From Pseudomonadota bacterium (GTDB lineage Bacteria > Pseudomonadota > Gammaproteobacteria > Steroidobacterales > Steroidobacteraceae): a stretch of DNA of 21,543 nt. Of this stretch, positions 7,549 through 19,851 are shown in pieces; position 1 is the stretch's first letter; each line of letters starts with the position of its first letter. The stretch covers positions 1-21,543 of the forward strand of contig JAJZLX010000672.1 in assembly GCA_021850555.1 (NCBI GenBank), written 5' to 3'. The notes under the pieces were generated by a model that was given only the letters and a program-made list of their open reading frames with translations, was not told the origin of the DNA and ran no database searches. The position numbers and the translations under genes are program-made.

Positions 7549-8889
7549 GTGGAAGCGTCGCTATGGGCTCGGTGCATGTGCGCCTTGGAGGCCGAGCTCC
7601 CTGAGCAGCAATTCAATACCTGGGTGCGGCCGTTGCAAGCGATGGAGGGTGCAGGGGCGCTCAAGCTGCTTGCGCCCAATCGATTCGTGGTCGAGTGGAT
7701 CAACGAAAAGCTCCTGCCACGTATCGGGGAGCTGCTGCGGGACAAGAGTACCGGCGATGTCCCCATCGTGACGGTCGAAATCGGCTCACGGAACGAGCCG
7801 GTTCCCGTGCAGCCGGCGCCGATGGCGCCCGAGGGACGGCGGATCCGCCGCGGCGAAGGCCTGGTCGTCGGCGCCCGGCTGAATGCGGATTTCACCTTCG
7901 CCACCTTCGTCGAGGGCAAGAGCAATCAGATGGCGAGGGCGGCTGCCCAGCAGGTCGCCGGAAATCCCGGCAAGGCATACAACCCGTTGTTTCTCTATGG
8001 GGGCGTAGGCCTCGGCAAAACGCACCTGATGCACGCCATCGCCCAGTTCATTCGCGAGCACGATGGTGAGGCGAGAGTCGCGTATGTGCACTCGGAGCGC
8101 TTTGTGAGCGACATGGTGCGAGCGCTGCAGCACAATGCCATGAACGAATTCAAGGCCGCCTATCGCTCGCTCGATGCGCTGCTGATCGACGACATCCAGT
8201 TCTTTGCCGGGAAGGATCGCTCGCAGGAGGAGTTCTTTCATACGTTCAATGCGCTGCTGGAGGGCCAGCACCAAGTCATCCTCAGTTGCGACCGGTATCC
8301 GAAGGAGGTCGAGGGACTGGAGGAGCGGCTGAAATCGCGGTTTGGCTGGGGTCTTACGGTGGCCATCGAGCCGCCCGAGCTCGAGACGTGCGTGGCGATC
8401 CTGATGACCAAATCGTGTCACTTCGGCATGCCGGTACCCGAGGAGGTCGCCTTCTTCATCGCTAAGCGGATCCGCTCGAACGTGCGAGAGCTCGAAGGTG
8501 CGCTGCGCCGTGTGATCGCCAACGCCCGCTTCACCGGGCAGCCCATCACGTTGGAATTCACCAAGGAGGCGCTGAAGGACCTGCTGTCCCTGCAAGCGAA
8601 GCTGGTGACCATCGAGAACATTCAGAAGACTGTCGCGGACTACTACAAGGTCCGCGTGGCGGAGCTGCTGTCCAAGCGCCGCAGCCGCTCCGTCGCCCGG
8701 CCGCGGCAGGTCGCGATGGCGCTCGCCAAGGAGCTCACCAGCCATAGCCTGCCGGAGATCGGGGACGCCTTCGGCGGGCGGGATCACACCACGGTGCTGC
8801 ACGCGTGCAAGCGGATCAAGGAGCTGCGCGATATCGATGTGCGCATGAGCGAGGACTACTCGAACCTGTTGAGAACCCTGACAGCATGA
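7549..8889 (+). CDS. dnaA: Chromosomal replication initiator DnaA
   Basis: DnaA binds DnaA boxes at oriC as an ATP-driven filament, melts the DNA and loads the helicase. The GTG at 7549 is chosen. It follows GGAGG (7539-7543) at proper spacing and makes the protein start [30 protein letters not shown], the normal domain I. An in-frame ATG at 7477 would add 24 unconserved residues and lies upstream of the likely -10. The 446-residue protein has a short variable domain II, an AAA+ domain with Walker [10 protein letters not shown] (Lys157), Walker B LLIDDIQF (Asp214/215), and the domain IV signature [15 protein letters not shown] for DNA binding. dnaN follows after the putative origin. Confidence 0.97.
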   Translation: MEASLWARCMCALEAELPEQQFNTWVRPLQAMEGAGALKLLAPNRFVVEWINEKLLPRIGELLRDKSTGDVPIVTVEIGSRNEPVPVQPAPMAPEGRRIRRGEGLVVGARLNADFTFATFVEGKSNQMARAAAQQVAGNPGKAYNPLFLYGGVGLGKTHLMHAIAQFIREHDGEARVAYVHSERFVSDMVRALQHNAMNEFKAAYRSLDALLIDDIQFFAGKDRSQEEFFHTFNALLEGQHQVILSCDRYPKEVEGLEERLKSRFGWGLTVAIEPPELETCVAILMTKSCHFGMPVPEEVAFFIAKRIRSNVRELEGALRRVIANARFTGQPITLEFTKEALKDLLSLQAKLVTIENIQKTVADYYKVRVAELLSKRRSRSVARPRQVAMALAKELTSHSLPEIGDAFGGRDHTTVLHACKRIKELRDIDVRMSEDYSNLLRTLTA

Positions 8890-9107
8890 TGGGGATGAGC
8901 TTGTGGATTTCCGGTGGACGAAGATGGGGATAAAGTTACGCACAGGCTGCCCACAATTGACCCGCAGGTGTTCCGGGTGAAAGCTCAAGGGCGCCGGCTG
9001 GCCAAGTCCTTGATCGAGCGGCGAAAGGCCGTTCGTCACCGTAATCCACAGGGCTAAAAACCACTACAATCTGAATTCTTAAAGATTCAAGAACAGATAG
9101 AGACCTT
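8890..9107. other. oriC: Putative origin of replication (oriC), dnaA-dnaN gap
   Basis: This 218-base gap has several near matches to the DnaA box TTATCCACA. TTATCCCCA is at 8925-8933 (minus strand, one mismatch), TAATCCACA at 9042-9050 (one mismatch), AAATCCACA at 8902-8910 (minus, two mismatches) and TTACGCACA at 8936-8944 (two mismatches). An AT-rich segment from about 9054 to 9100 follows and could serve as the unwinding element; it also probably contains the dnaN promoter (TACAAT at 9065-9070). The position between dnaA and dnaN is a standard origin site. No perfect consensus box is present, and strand-skew analysis was not possible. Confidence 0.6.
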
Positions 9108-10202
9108 ATGAAGCTGACGGCCAAGCGCGAGGATCTTCTCACCCCCCTGCAAAGCGTGATCGGTGTGGTCGAGCGGCGGCAAACCATGCCTGTGCTGGCA
9201 AACGTACTGCTGTCAGCTCGTGACCGGCGTCTCGGCGTGACGGGTACCGACCTGGAGGTGGAGCTGGTTGCGGCCACCCAGGTGCAGGTGGATTTGCCGG
9301 GAGACGTGACGGTACCTGGTCGGAAGTTCCTGGATATCCTGCGGGCACTGCCGGATGGGGTCGATGTCACGCTTGCGACCGAGGGTGAGCGAGTCACGGT
9401 GCGCGCGGGCCGCAGCCGCTTTACGCTCTCGACGTTGCCGGCCGCGGAATTTCCGGTTCTCGAGGAGATTCACGCGCAGCAGACGCTGACCTTGCCGCAG
9501 GGGGAGTTCCGGCGTCTGATCGATAAGACGCACTTTGCAATGGCTCAGCAGGACGTGCGCTATTACCTCAATGGGCTGCTGCTCGAGACCGAGGAGAGCA
9601 CGCTTCGTGCGGTGGCGACGGATGGTCATCGGCTGGCTTTGTGCGAAGTGCCCCTGGCGGAGCCTGCGCGGGGAGGACAGGTGATCGTGCCGCGGAAAGC
9701 CGTTCTCGAGCTGCAGAGAATCCTGGGCACGGAAGGGACGATCGAGCTGGCTGTGGGCACTAATCATGTTCGGGCCCAGATCGGCGACATTCGCTTTACT
9801 TCGAAGCTGATTGATGGTCGTTTCCCGGAATATGGGCGCGTGATCCCGGACAATCCGCCCAAGGTTGCGCAAGCGGACCGGGAGCTGCTGCGGCAGGCGT
9901 TGCAGCGCACAGCCATTCTGGCGAACGAAAAATATCGTGGTATCCGGGTGGCGGTGAAACCGGACCTGCTGACTCTTCAAGCGCACAACCCCGAGCACGA
10001 AGAGGCGGAGGATCAGGTCGAGGTGAGCTACGCCGGTGACGAGGTGGAGATCGGGTTCAACGTAACGTACCTGCTCGATGCACTGGGTGCGATTGAGACG
10101 GATCAGGTGGAGCTGGGCTTTACGGATGCCAATAGCAGTTGCCTGATTCGGGCACCGGGCTTAGGTCAGACTCGATACGTCGTCATGCCGATGCGGCTGT
10201 AG
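9108..10202 (+). CDS. dnaN: DNA polymerase III beta subunit (sliding clamp)
   Basis: This 364-residue protein matches the usual clamp length (E. coli, 366). It dimerises into the ring that tethers polymerase III and other repair and replication factors to DNA. The start MKLTAKREDLLTPLQSVIGVVERRQTMPVLANVLL is characteristic. Later conserved blocks are TGTDLEVEL, YYLNGLLLE..LRAVATDGHRLA, and the C-terminus YVVMPMRL, where the binding pocket for client peptides lies. The ribosome site ahead of the ATG is weak (an AGAGA-like run). It follows the putative origin and precedes recF by 213 bases. Confidence 0.98.
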   Translation: MKLTAKREDLLTPLQSVIGVVERRQTMPVLANVLLSARDRRLGVTGTDLEVELVAATQVQVDLPGDVTVPGRKFLDILRALPDGVDVTLATEGERVTVRAGRSRFTLSTLPAAEFPVLEEIHAQQTLTLPQGEFRRLIDKTHFAMAQQDVRYYLNGLLLETEESTLRAVATDGHRLALCEVPLAEPARGGQVIVPRKAVLELQRILGTEGTIELAVGTNHVRAQIGDIRFTSKLIDGRFPEYGRVIPDNPPKVAQADRELLRQALQRTAILANEKYRGIRVAVKPDLLTLQAHNPEHEEAEDQVEVSYAGDEVEIGFNVTYLLDALGAIETDQVELGFTDANSSCLIRAPGLGQTRYVVMPMRL

Positions 10203-10415
10203 GCGATGTCGTGTAATGGCTCGGCGACCTAGCCCATTTATTCATGATTCGGTTGATGGCATTACAGTCGAGGCGCGCCATTGAGTCGATGCGGCGATTT
10301 AGTTCTTCGTGAATAGTCCTGTTCGGGACCGGAAGCTCTTTGGACGGTTCTCATCGCCGTGCCGCCTAGCCAAGATGAAGACGATCAGCGCAAGCGGTCG
10401 TCCAGATGAGTTCTG

Positions 10416-13909
<3,494 letters not shown>

Positions 13910-13931
13910 CCAGTCTATTGAGGAGCTGAAC

Positions 13932-13946
13932 CGGTCGGAATGACCG
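13932..13946 (+). terminator. Weak hairpin after gyrB
   Basis: CGGTC (13932-13936) and GACCG (13942-13946) flank a five-base loop and are followed by TTT. It lies 22 bases after the gyrB stop, in the gap between convergent genes. The stem is short, so this is only a candidate terminator. Confidence 0.35.
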
Positions 13947-14029
13947 TTTGGCGACCTCGCTCTCAAATGGCGGTGCTGTGCTCATCCGGCTGCCGAAGTG
14001 AGCGGCCGAACACCGGCTGCCGGGGCGAC

Positions 14030-15778
14030 TCACACAGCGGTACTGGGAATCAGCGCCGACGCGCGCTCTCGAGCGGCGATCGGGTCCATGCGCCCCGCCG
14101 CGATGTCCGCGACCAGGCGTGCCTGTTCCCGGAAACGCAGCAGATAAACCGACATGCCGAGGTTGCGCGCGGCCTCACTCAGCGCGGCTCGCACGTCCGG
14201 CGCGAAACGCTCTCCGGCGCGCGGGTGGCAGACGACCGCGCCCGTCAGACGCTCCCCGACGGACATCGGCAGGGCGAGACCGTCAGGGCCGGCGGCACTG
14301 CCAAGACCTTGCAGATCGATGTCCCGCCGCCGGGCCCGAAGCGAGACAAAGGCCGGATCGTCGACATCTATGGCCTCAGGCGAGGCGCAGCCCCTCGAGG
14401 CGCGCAGCAGATAGCCCGAGGGCGCGCGCTCGTAGACTGCCACGCCTTCACAATGAGGCAGCAATCGCTCGACGGCCATCTGCAACAGCCGGTCCTCCTG
14501 CTCGACAAAGGCGCATTCCGCCGCGAAGCCGCGGATCGCCGCTATCGCCAGACGTTGCTTGCGGAAGAACAGCCTCTCGATGCGATGCTCGACACGGCGG
14601 TGCAACGGGCTCAAGGCGACCGCGAGCAGCATCGCGGCGAGCGCCTGCAGCGCCCAGCTCAGTTTGTCACCGACGGCCAGCTCGTGCAGTCCGAGCTCGA
14701 GCAGCGAGAACACACCGAACAGCAGCGCCGTGACCGCCCCATATACCAGAGCACGGTTGACGACGAAGGACACATCGATCAGGCGATTTCGAAATGCGGC
14801 GTAGAAGTACCCGACCAGCACCAGCCACTCTGCCGAGTGCACCACCTGGAAGAGATAGGGATAGCGGATCTGGGAGATCCCGAGAAGCCCGACGACGATG
14901 GCCAGAAACAACGCCGTGCTCCACAGCACCCAGCGGATCCTGAGCTGGCTTTCGTGATCCGCTCTGCGGTAGCCGAAGAACAGCACCAGCAGGGCAAGCG
15001 CGATCAGAACACCGTCGATCCCCAGCAGCACTGTGCCGAGCACGTAGGGCAACGCAAGTCCGCCGTAGGCGAATCCGATCGTGACCACACCGCCAATCCC
15101 GACGCCGGCGCACGCCAGCCCCGTAAAGGCGAGGCGGGCTGTGCGCCGCATGCGCACCGTCAACCCGGTGTCCGCCAGCGCTTCCGCCATCACATACACT
15201 GCCGGAAGACCTGCCAGGTACTGCCCCAGGTAAACGATCTCATTCAACCAGAAGCCGGACAGAGGTGCCGCCACGAACGAGGTCAGCGCACTACCCAATA
15301 CGGAGAACATCCCGAATGCGCACAGCGCGCCGCTCGCCCGGCCGCGACCTCGCCAGAGTGTGAGCAGTGTCAATGCCAACAGCAAAGGGATGACAAAAAG
15401 GCCTTTCAACCATCGGTCAAACCGCAAAAACGACGACTGCAGGACCGCGCGGCTGGTGACCGAGGCATGCACGACGTGTCCGTCTCGGAGCACCGCAAAC
15501 TCGAGCGTGGTTCCGGCCGGCATCTGTCCCCCGAAGATGACGGCGGCCCGAGCGGCAGCGGTCATGTCCTTGGGGATGAGGACATCGCCGTCGTGCAGGG
15601 CCGGTGGCAGCGGAAAGCCCTGCAGCGGCCGCACCAGAAACTGCCCCGTCGGGGCCTGCACGACATTCAATGGCATCTCGGATGCAGGCCACAGGCCGGT
15701 CATGCGCACTTCCACGACCCCGATGGACGCGAGGGCGAGGGCGGTGAGCAGCAATCGGATCGCGAAAGCGCGGGTCAT
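14030..15778 (-). CDS. Polytopic membrane sensor-like protein with GAF-like C-terminal domain
   Basis: I do not recognise a named gene. The 582-residue protein starts with a hydrophobic segment (about 5-25), then a roughly 100-residue periplasmic region. The part reading GQFLVRPLQGFPLPPALHDGDVLIPKD, followed by EFAVLRDGHVV, resembles a degenerate PDZ fold. Eight or nine further hydrophobic segments run to about residue 390. Two stretches, RNRLIDVSFVVNRALVYGAV and RVEHRIERLFFRKQRLA, recall the membrane-to-cytoplasm region of some large sensor kinases. The C-terminal 150 residues look like a GAF domain (LLQMAVERLLPHCEGVAVYE, later LALPMSVGERLTGAVVCHP). No histidine kinase, GGDEF or DNA-binding domain is visible. 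The start has a good AAGGGGAG ribosome site. A role in sensing is inference. Confidence 0.75.
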   Translation of the reverse strand: MTRAFAIRLLLTALALASIGVVEVRMTGLWPASEMPLNVVQAPTGQFLVRPLQGFPLPPALHDGDVLIPKDMTAAARAAVIFGGQMPAGTTLEFAVLRDGHVVHASVTSRAVLQSSFLRFDRWLKGLFVIPLLLALTLLTLWRGRGRASGALCAFGMFSVLGSALTSFVAAPLSGFWLNEIVYLGQYLAGLPAVYVMAEALADTGLTVRMRRTARLAFTGLACAGVGIGGVVTIGFAYGGLALPYVLGTVLLGIDGVLIALALLVLFFGYRRADHESQLRIRWVLWSTALFLAIVVGLLGISQIRYPYLFQVVHSAEWLVLVGYFYAAFRNRLIDVSFVVNRALVYGAVTALLFGVFSLLELGLHELAVGDKLSWALQALAAMLLAVALSPLHRRVEHRIERLFFRKQRLAIAAIRGFAAECAFVEQEDRLLQMAVERLLPHCEGVAVYERAPSGYLLRASRGCASPEAIDVDDPAFVSLRARRRDIDLQGLGSAAGPDGLALPMSVGERLTGAVVCHPRAGERFAPDVRAALSEAARNLGMSVYLLRFREQARLVADIAAGRMDPIAARERASALIPSTAV

Positions 15779-15946
15779 ACGGACTCCCCTTCAAAGCACT
15801 CGCGCCCGACCCGGGCGCCGATCCACCGGCTCGTGTCCGATGCTCGGGCCGTACGGCCGAGCGCGCGCGAATCTTACCCTCTTGGACTTGGTCGAGACGC
15901 CACTCCGGCTCCCTGCCCGTGACCGAGCACCCCCGGGGAACGATTC

Positions 15947-15961
15947 GCACCAGTATGGTGC
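15947..15961. promoter_or_regulatory. Palindrome upstream of the PLP enzyme gene
   Basis: GCACCA-GTA-TGGTGC is a perfect inverted repeat with 6-base arms and a 3-base centre, ending 53 bases before the start codon at 16015. Its size fits a repressor or activator half-site pair. No convincing -35/-10 pair was found beside it. Confidence 0.3.
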
Positions 15962-16014
15962 AAAGGTGGCAAAATCGGCATCCATTTCCCGTCGCACCGA
16001 AACGGAGAGCGACC

Positions 16015-17832
16015 ATGCCCCAGCAGAATCTCTTCTCGAGCGCGGTGCAGCTCAGCCCTCGCCGCCATTCCACCGCGGCCCGGACCGTGGACGAGCTGGT
16101 GCTCGAGCAGCTCGAGCATTTCGGCATTGCGGCCGAGTCTCCTCACGGTCAGGCGCTCGCGCGCCTGTCGCGGGCCCTGTTCGAAGCCAATGGCGCCGCC
16201 CAGGACGCCTGGCGCCTCACCAGCGAGACCCTCTCCGGGCTCGACAGGCGCGACCGCATCGCCTGGTTCAATGCCAAGCGCTTCGCCTGTTTCCAGCTCG
16301 CCAAGGTGCTCGACACTCTGCAGAATCCACTGCGCGCGACTTACCAGTCGATCATGGACGACACCGCCACGGCCGTGGCCAAGGGACCGTATCCTCTGTT
16401 CGACAACGTCACGGCGCTCTTCAGCGCCACTCCGGTCATCACCCGGACCGCGACCTATGTGTACGCCTGCACGGAATGGGTGGAGGATGCCTTCCAGGGC
16501 AAGGAGCTGTTGCACGAGATCTACTCGCGTCTGCTCAACCCCACCTCGATCTGCCTGGCCAACCACATCGTGGACCTGGAGGCCGGTCCCGAAGCGCGCG
16601 ATTATTTCGCGTGGAACTTCAATTCGGGCATGGCGGCGATCGATGCCACGCTCGCCAACCTGGTCGGATACGAGGACCTCGTGCTCGCCAGCCGCAATGT
16701 GTACGGCGGCACCTATCAGCTGCTGCAGGACTGGTACGGCAAGCGCAGCAACCTCGATGTCGCCGTGGAATGGTTCGACGGCGAGGACGCCGGCGCATTC
16801 AGCGCGCGCCTGGCCGAGGTCGAGCGCCGTTACGCCGATCGCCTGGGCCGGGGCCGGCAGATCTATGTCTACCTCGAGTCCCCGTGCAACCCGCACGGCA
16901 ACGTGCTCGACGTGCCGGCCATCTGCCGGACGGCGCACGCCAAAGGGTTGGCCGTCATCTGTGATGCCACCGTGGGCACGCCGGTCCTGCAGCGATTGTT
17001 GCAGCGTCCGGACCGACTCGAGCGCCCGGACTTCCTCATCCATTCGTACACCAAGGACCTCTGCGGCTCGGGCAACACCACCGCCGGGGTGGTCATCGGC
17101 CGCACCGAGCGTATGTTCCTGCCCAAGGGCCAGACCGTGCGCGCCACCGGCCACGATGGCCGCGAGCGGCAGTACACCTGGGAAGAGACGATGTTCTGGA
17201 ACGTGTACTACGTGAAGGGCGCATTCCTCGACGCCGACAAGGCATTCGAGGTGCTGAGCGGCATGCGCACCCTGGAGCTGCGGGTCCTGCAGAAGTGCAT
17301 CAACACCATCGTGCTCGCGCGCAGCCTCGCCCTGCACCCCATGATCAACGTGCATTGCTCGGCCGTGGAGGGCCATCCCAATGGCGCGCTGCGCGAGGAG
17401 CTGATGACGCTCGGCTTGCCGGCGCCGCTGTTCACCGTCGACTTCGAGGGCACGCCCCGCAACCCGCAGCGGCTCGAAAGACACCGTCTGCAACGCCTGC
17501 TCGACAGCCTGGAGCCGGCCTTCGGCCTGCAGGTGACTCTCGGTCAGACCAACACGGTGGTGCTCTGCCCCGCGCTCACCAGCCACTCGGAGATGTCGCA
17601 GGAAGCGCTGGCCAAGGCCGGAATCACGCCGACCACCCTGCGCATCTCCGTGGGCGACGAGGACCCGCGCTATCTGCTCGAGCACCTGCGCAGCGCGGCA
17701 GCGCTCGCCGCGGGCGAGACCGCCCCGGCCTTCGTCGAAGGCTTCCCGCCTCGTGAGAAGGTCAGCGCCATCTACCAGGAGGTGTACACCGACGTGCACC
17801 GGCGCTGGATCGCGGCGCGCTGCGGGAGCTGA
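16015..17832 (+). CDS. PLP-dependent enzyme, Cys/Met metabolism fold (cystathionine gamma-synthase/lyase-like)
   Basis: The 605-residue protein has the fold-type I core of the Cys/Met-metabolism PLP enzymes. SGMAAIDATL (204-213) is the cofactor-phosphate loop, with NVYGGTYQLL soon after. ESPCNPHGNVLDVPAI is the cofactor-ring region, ICDATVG holds Asp317 for the pyridine nitrogen, and HSYTKDLCGSGNTTAGV places the Schiff-base Lys at 347. Typical family members are about 400 residues. Here about 190 extra N-terminal residues precede the core, and the C-terminal part is also longer. The start at 16015 has GGAGAG (16004-16009) at good spacing; an in-frame ATG at 15919 lacks this. The reaction is not assignable: gamma-synthase, beta-lyase, gamma-lyase or sulfhydrylase are all open. 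The gene is not obviously in an operon. Confidence 0.85.
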   Translation: MPQQNLFSSAVQLSPRRHSTAARTVDELVLEQLEHFGIAAESPHGQALARLSRALFEANGAAQDAWRLTSETLSGLDRRDRIAWFNAKRFACFQLAKVLDTLQNPLRATYQSIMDDTATAVAKGPYPLFDNVTALFSATPVITRTATYVYACTEWVEDAFQGKELLHEIYSRLLNPTSICLANHIVDLEAGPEARDYFAWNFNSGMAAIDATLANLVGYEDLVLASRNVYGGTYQLLQDWYGKRSNLDVAVEWFDGEDAGAFSARLAEVERRYADRLGRGRQIYVYLESPCNPHGNVLDVPAICRTAHAKGLAVICDATVGTPVLQRLLQRPDRLERPDFLIHSYTKDLCGSGNTTAGVVIGRTERMFLPKGQTVRATGHDGRERQYTWEETMFWNVYYVKGAFLDADKAFEVLSGMRTLELRVLQKCINTIVLARSLALHPMINVHCSAVEGHPNGALREELMTLGLPAPLFTVDFEGTPRNPQRLERHRLQRLLDSLEPAFGLQVTLGQTNTVVLCPALTSHSEMSQEALAKAGITPTTLRISVGDEDPRYLLEHLRSAAALAAGETAPAFVEGFPPREKVSAIYQEVYTDVHRRWIAARCGS

Positions 17833-18031
17833 ATCAGCCGCCGGGGCGTGGAGCGGGGAACGCCAACGGCCGCAACGCGCCGGGCGCGGGCGCCCGCCCC
17901 GATCACGCCGGACGGAGATGAAAACGACAGGCGCTTGCGCAGGTGTCGCCGATCGACGCCACGATTGCCAACTCCCGGGAACCGGTTAAGGTAGGGGCGC
18001 GCCTGGAATTCGCCGGGCCGAAGGAGTCCCC

Positions 18032-19609
18032 ATGAGCCGGTATCCTCTCGAGGGCAGCGAGCGAACTCTTCCGCCGGGTGTGCGTGTGCTCGGAGCGGCG
18101 GATCCTGACGAACGACTGGAAGTCTCCCTCATCCTGCGGGCAGCCGAACGGCAGTCCCTCGGGGAACGAGTGGCGAGACTGGCCCAGGGGGAGCGCCTCG
18201 CTCCCTTGTCGCGGGAGGAATTCGCGCGGCTGCACGGTGCCGCTGAGCCCGATCTCAGCGCCGTCAGGGAGTTCGCCCGCTCGCAAGGCCTCGCCGTGGT
18301 ACAGGAAAGCGCGGCACGCCGCACGGTCGTGTTGGCCGGCACCGTGTCGCAGATGAACAGCGCGTTCGGGATCCAGCTGCTGCGCTGCGAGCACGCCCTG
18401 GGAACCTACCGCGGCCGGCGGGGCACCATTCAGCTCCCGGTGGAATTGCGCGACATCATCGTCGCCGTGCTGGGCCTCGACAACCGACCGCAGGCCCGGC
18501 CTCATTTGCGGATCAAGGCGGGACGCAGGAAGCGCAAATCGCGCGCCGTCAACCCACCAGCGGCCTCTTTCACGCCCGTGCAGCTCGCCTCGTTGTACGA
18601 CTTCCCGGCCGGTGACGGCCGGGGACAATGCGTCGGCATCATCGAGCTCGGCGGCGGCTACCGCCCGCAGGACCTGCAGACTTATTTCGCCGGCCTCGGC
18701 CTGCCCGTGCCCACGGTGACCGCGGTCTCGGTCGATCACGCCACGAATCAGCCCACCGGCGACCCGAGCGGCCCGGATGGAGAAGTCATGCTGGATATCG
18801 AAGTATCCGGCGCCCTCGCGCCCGCCGCCACGATCGCCGTGTATTTCTCACCCAACACCGATGCCGGCTTTCTGGACGCGGTCACGACAGCCGCTCACGA
18901 CAGTGTCAACAACCCTTCGGTCATCTCGATCAGCTGGGGGGCCGCCGAGACGGACTGGACCGCGCAGGCGATGAGGGCCATGGACGAGGCTTTTCAGGCC
19001 GCGATCGCCATGGGCATCACAGTGTGCGTCGCAGCCGGTGACAGCGGCTCGACCGACGGCGTCGGCGACGGCGCCAATCACGTGGACTTCCCCGCATCGA
19101 GCCCCCACGCCCTGGCCTGCGGCGGCACCAGCCTCCGTGCAACTCCGACCACCATCTTGAGCGAAGTCGTCTGGAATGACGGAACACCCGCCGCCGGCGC
19201 CACCGGAGGAGGCGTCAGTGCCTTTTTCACGCTGCCGCCCTGGCAGGGCGGGCTGGATGTCACCAACGAGCAGGGTGAGCGCAGCCCGCTCGCCAATCGG
19301 GGAGTGCCCGATGTCGCCGCAGACGCCGATCCCGACACCGGCTATCAGGTCGTGGTCGACGGAACCAGTGCGGTGTTCGGCGGAACGAGCGCTGTCGCGC
19401 CGCTCTGGGCCGGACTCCTTGCACGCGTCAACGCCCTGACCGCGGGCCGGGCCGGGCATGTCCAGCCGCTGCTGTACCCTCAGGAGAGCGCGTTTCGCGA
19501 CATCACCAGGGGCAACAACGGCGGATACCGGGCATCGGCGGGATGGGACGCGTGCACCGGGCTCGGCAGTCCCAACGGCCGCAAGATCGCGGCGATCCAG
19601 GGACTCTGA
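18032..19609 (+). CDS. Sedolisin (S53) serine-carboxyl peptidase, kumamolisin-like
   Basis: The 525-residue zymogen closely follows kumamolisin. Residues about 10-150 form the activation domain (LEVSLILRAAERQSL, FGIQLLRCEHALGTYRGRRG, ending VAVLGLDNRPQARPHLR). A basic linker then precedes the probable mature start near ASFTPVQLASLYDFP (about 177). The catalytic set is complete: Glu251 and Asp255 in DGEVMLDIEVSGALAP, oxyanion Asp337 in AAGDSGSTDG, and Ser453 in GGTSAVAPLWAGL. FRDITRGNNGG (Asp490) and GWDACTGLGSP (Asp506) form the C-terminal calcium site. Such enzymes cleave proteins at acid pH, and activation is autocatalytic. No Sec or Tat signal is visible, as in kumamolisin itself. The start follows GAAGGAG. 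Confidence 0.95.
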   Translation: MSRYPLEGSERTLPPGVRVLGAADPDERLEVSLILRAAERQSLGERVARLAQGERLAPLSREEFARLHGAAEPDLSAVREFARSQGLAVVQESAARRTVVLAGTVSQMNSAFGIQLLRCEHALGTYRGRRGTIQLPVELRDIIVAVLGLDNRPQARPHLRIKAGRRKRKSRAVNPPAASFTPVQLASLYDFPAGDGRGQCVGIIELGGGYRPQDLQTYFAGLGLPVPTVTAVSVDHATNQPTGDPSGPDGEVMLDIEVSGALAPAATIAVYFSPNTDAGFLDAVTTAAHDSVNNPSVISISWGAAETDWTAQAMRAMDEAFQAAIAMGITVCVAAGDSGSTDGVGDGANHVDFPASSPHALACGGTSLRATPTTILSEVVWNDGTPAAGATGGGVSAFFTLPPWQGGLDVTNEQGERSPLANRGVPDVAADADPDTGYQVVVDGTSAVFGGTSAVAPLWAGLLARVNALTAGRAGHVQPLLYPQESAFRDITRGNNGGYRASAGWDACTGLGSPNGRKIAAIQGL

Positions 19610-19851
19610 GCGCCGCGCGCCGAGCTGCGCCGTGGCCACGCGGCCTCGGGACTGGGGTCGAGGATCGCGGGCTCGAGCGCGAGCGCGGGTCCTTGAATTC
19701 CCGCTCCGGCCACGCTCGCGCAATCAAGCTCCGATGCTTCCAGCGTGGCCCGTGCCTCGCACGCGAAGCTGCCCGCTGACAACGGAAACTGTCGCTGCCC
19801 GTTATAGGTCAATGGAACCCCACCCTCGACGTGCACGAGGGAGGACACGGC

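Noticed and set aside
13940..15922. 660-codon open frame on the plus strand opposite the sensor-like gene
   Set aside because: The translation is rich in Arg, Gln, His and Pro with no recognisable motif. The minus-strand frame shows membrane segments and a good ribosome site.
15874..17799. 641-codon open frame on the minus strand opposite the PLP enzyme
   Set aside because: It is an antisense shadow in high-GC DNA. Its composition is unlike a folded protein, and the plus-strand frame has conserved PLP-enzyme motifs and a good ribosome site.
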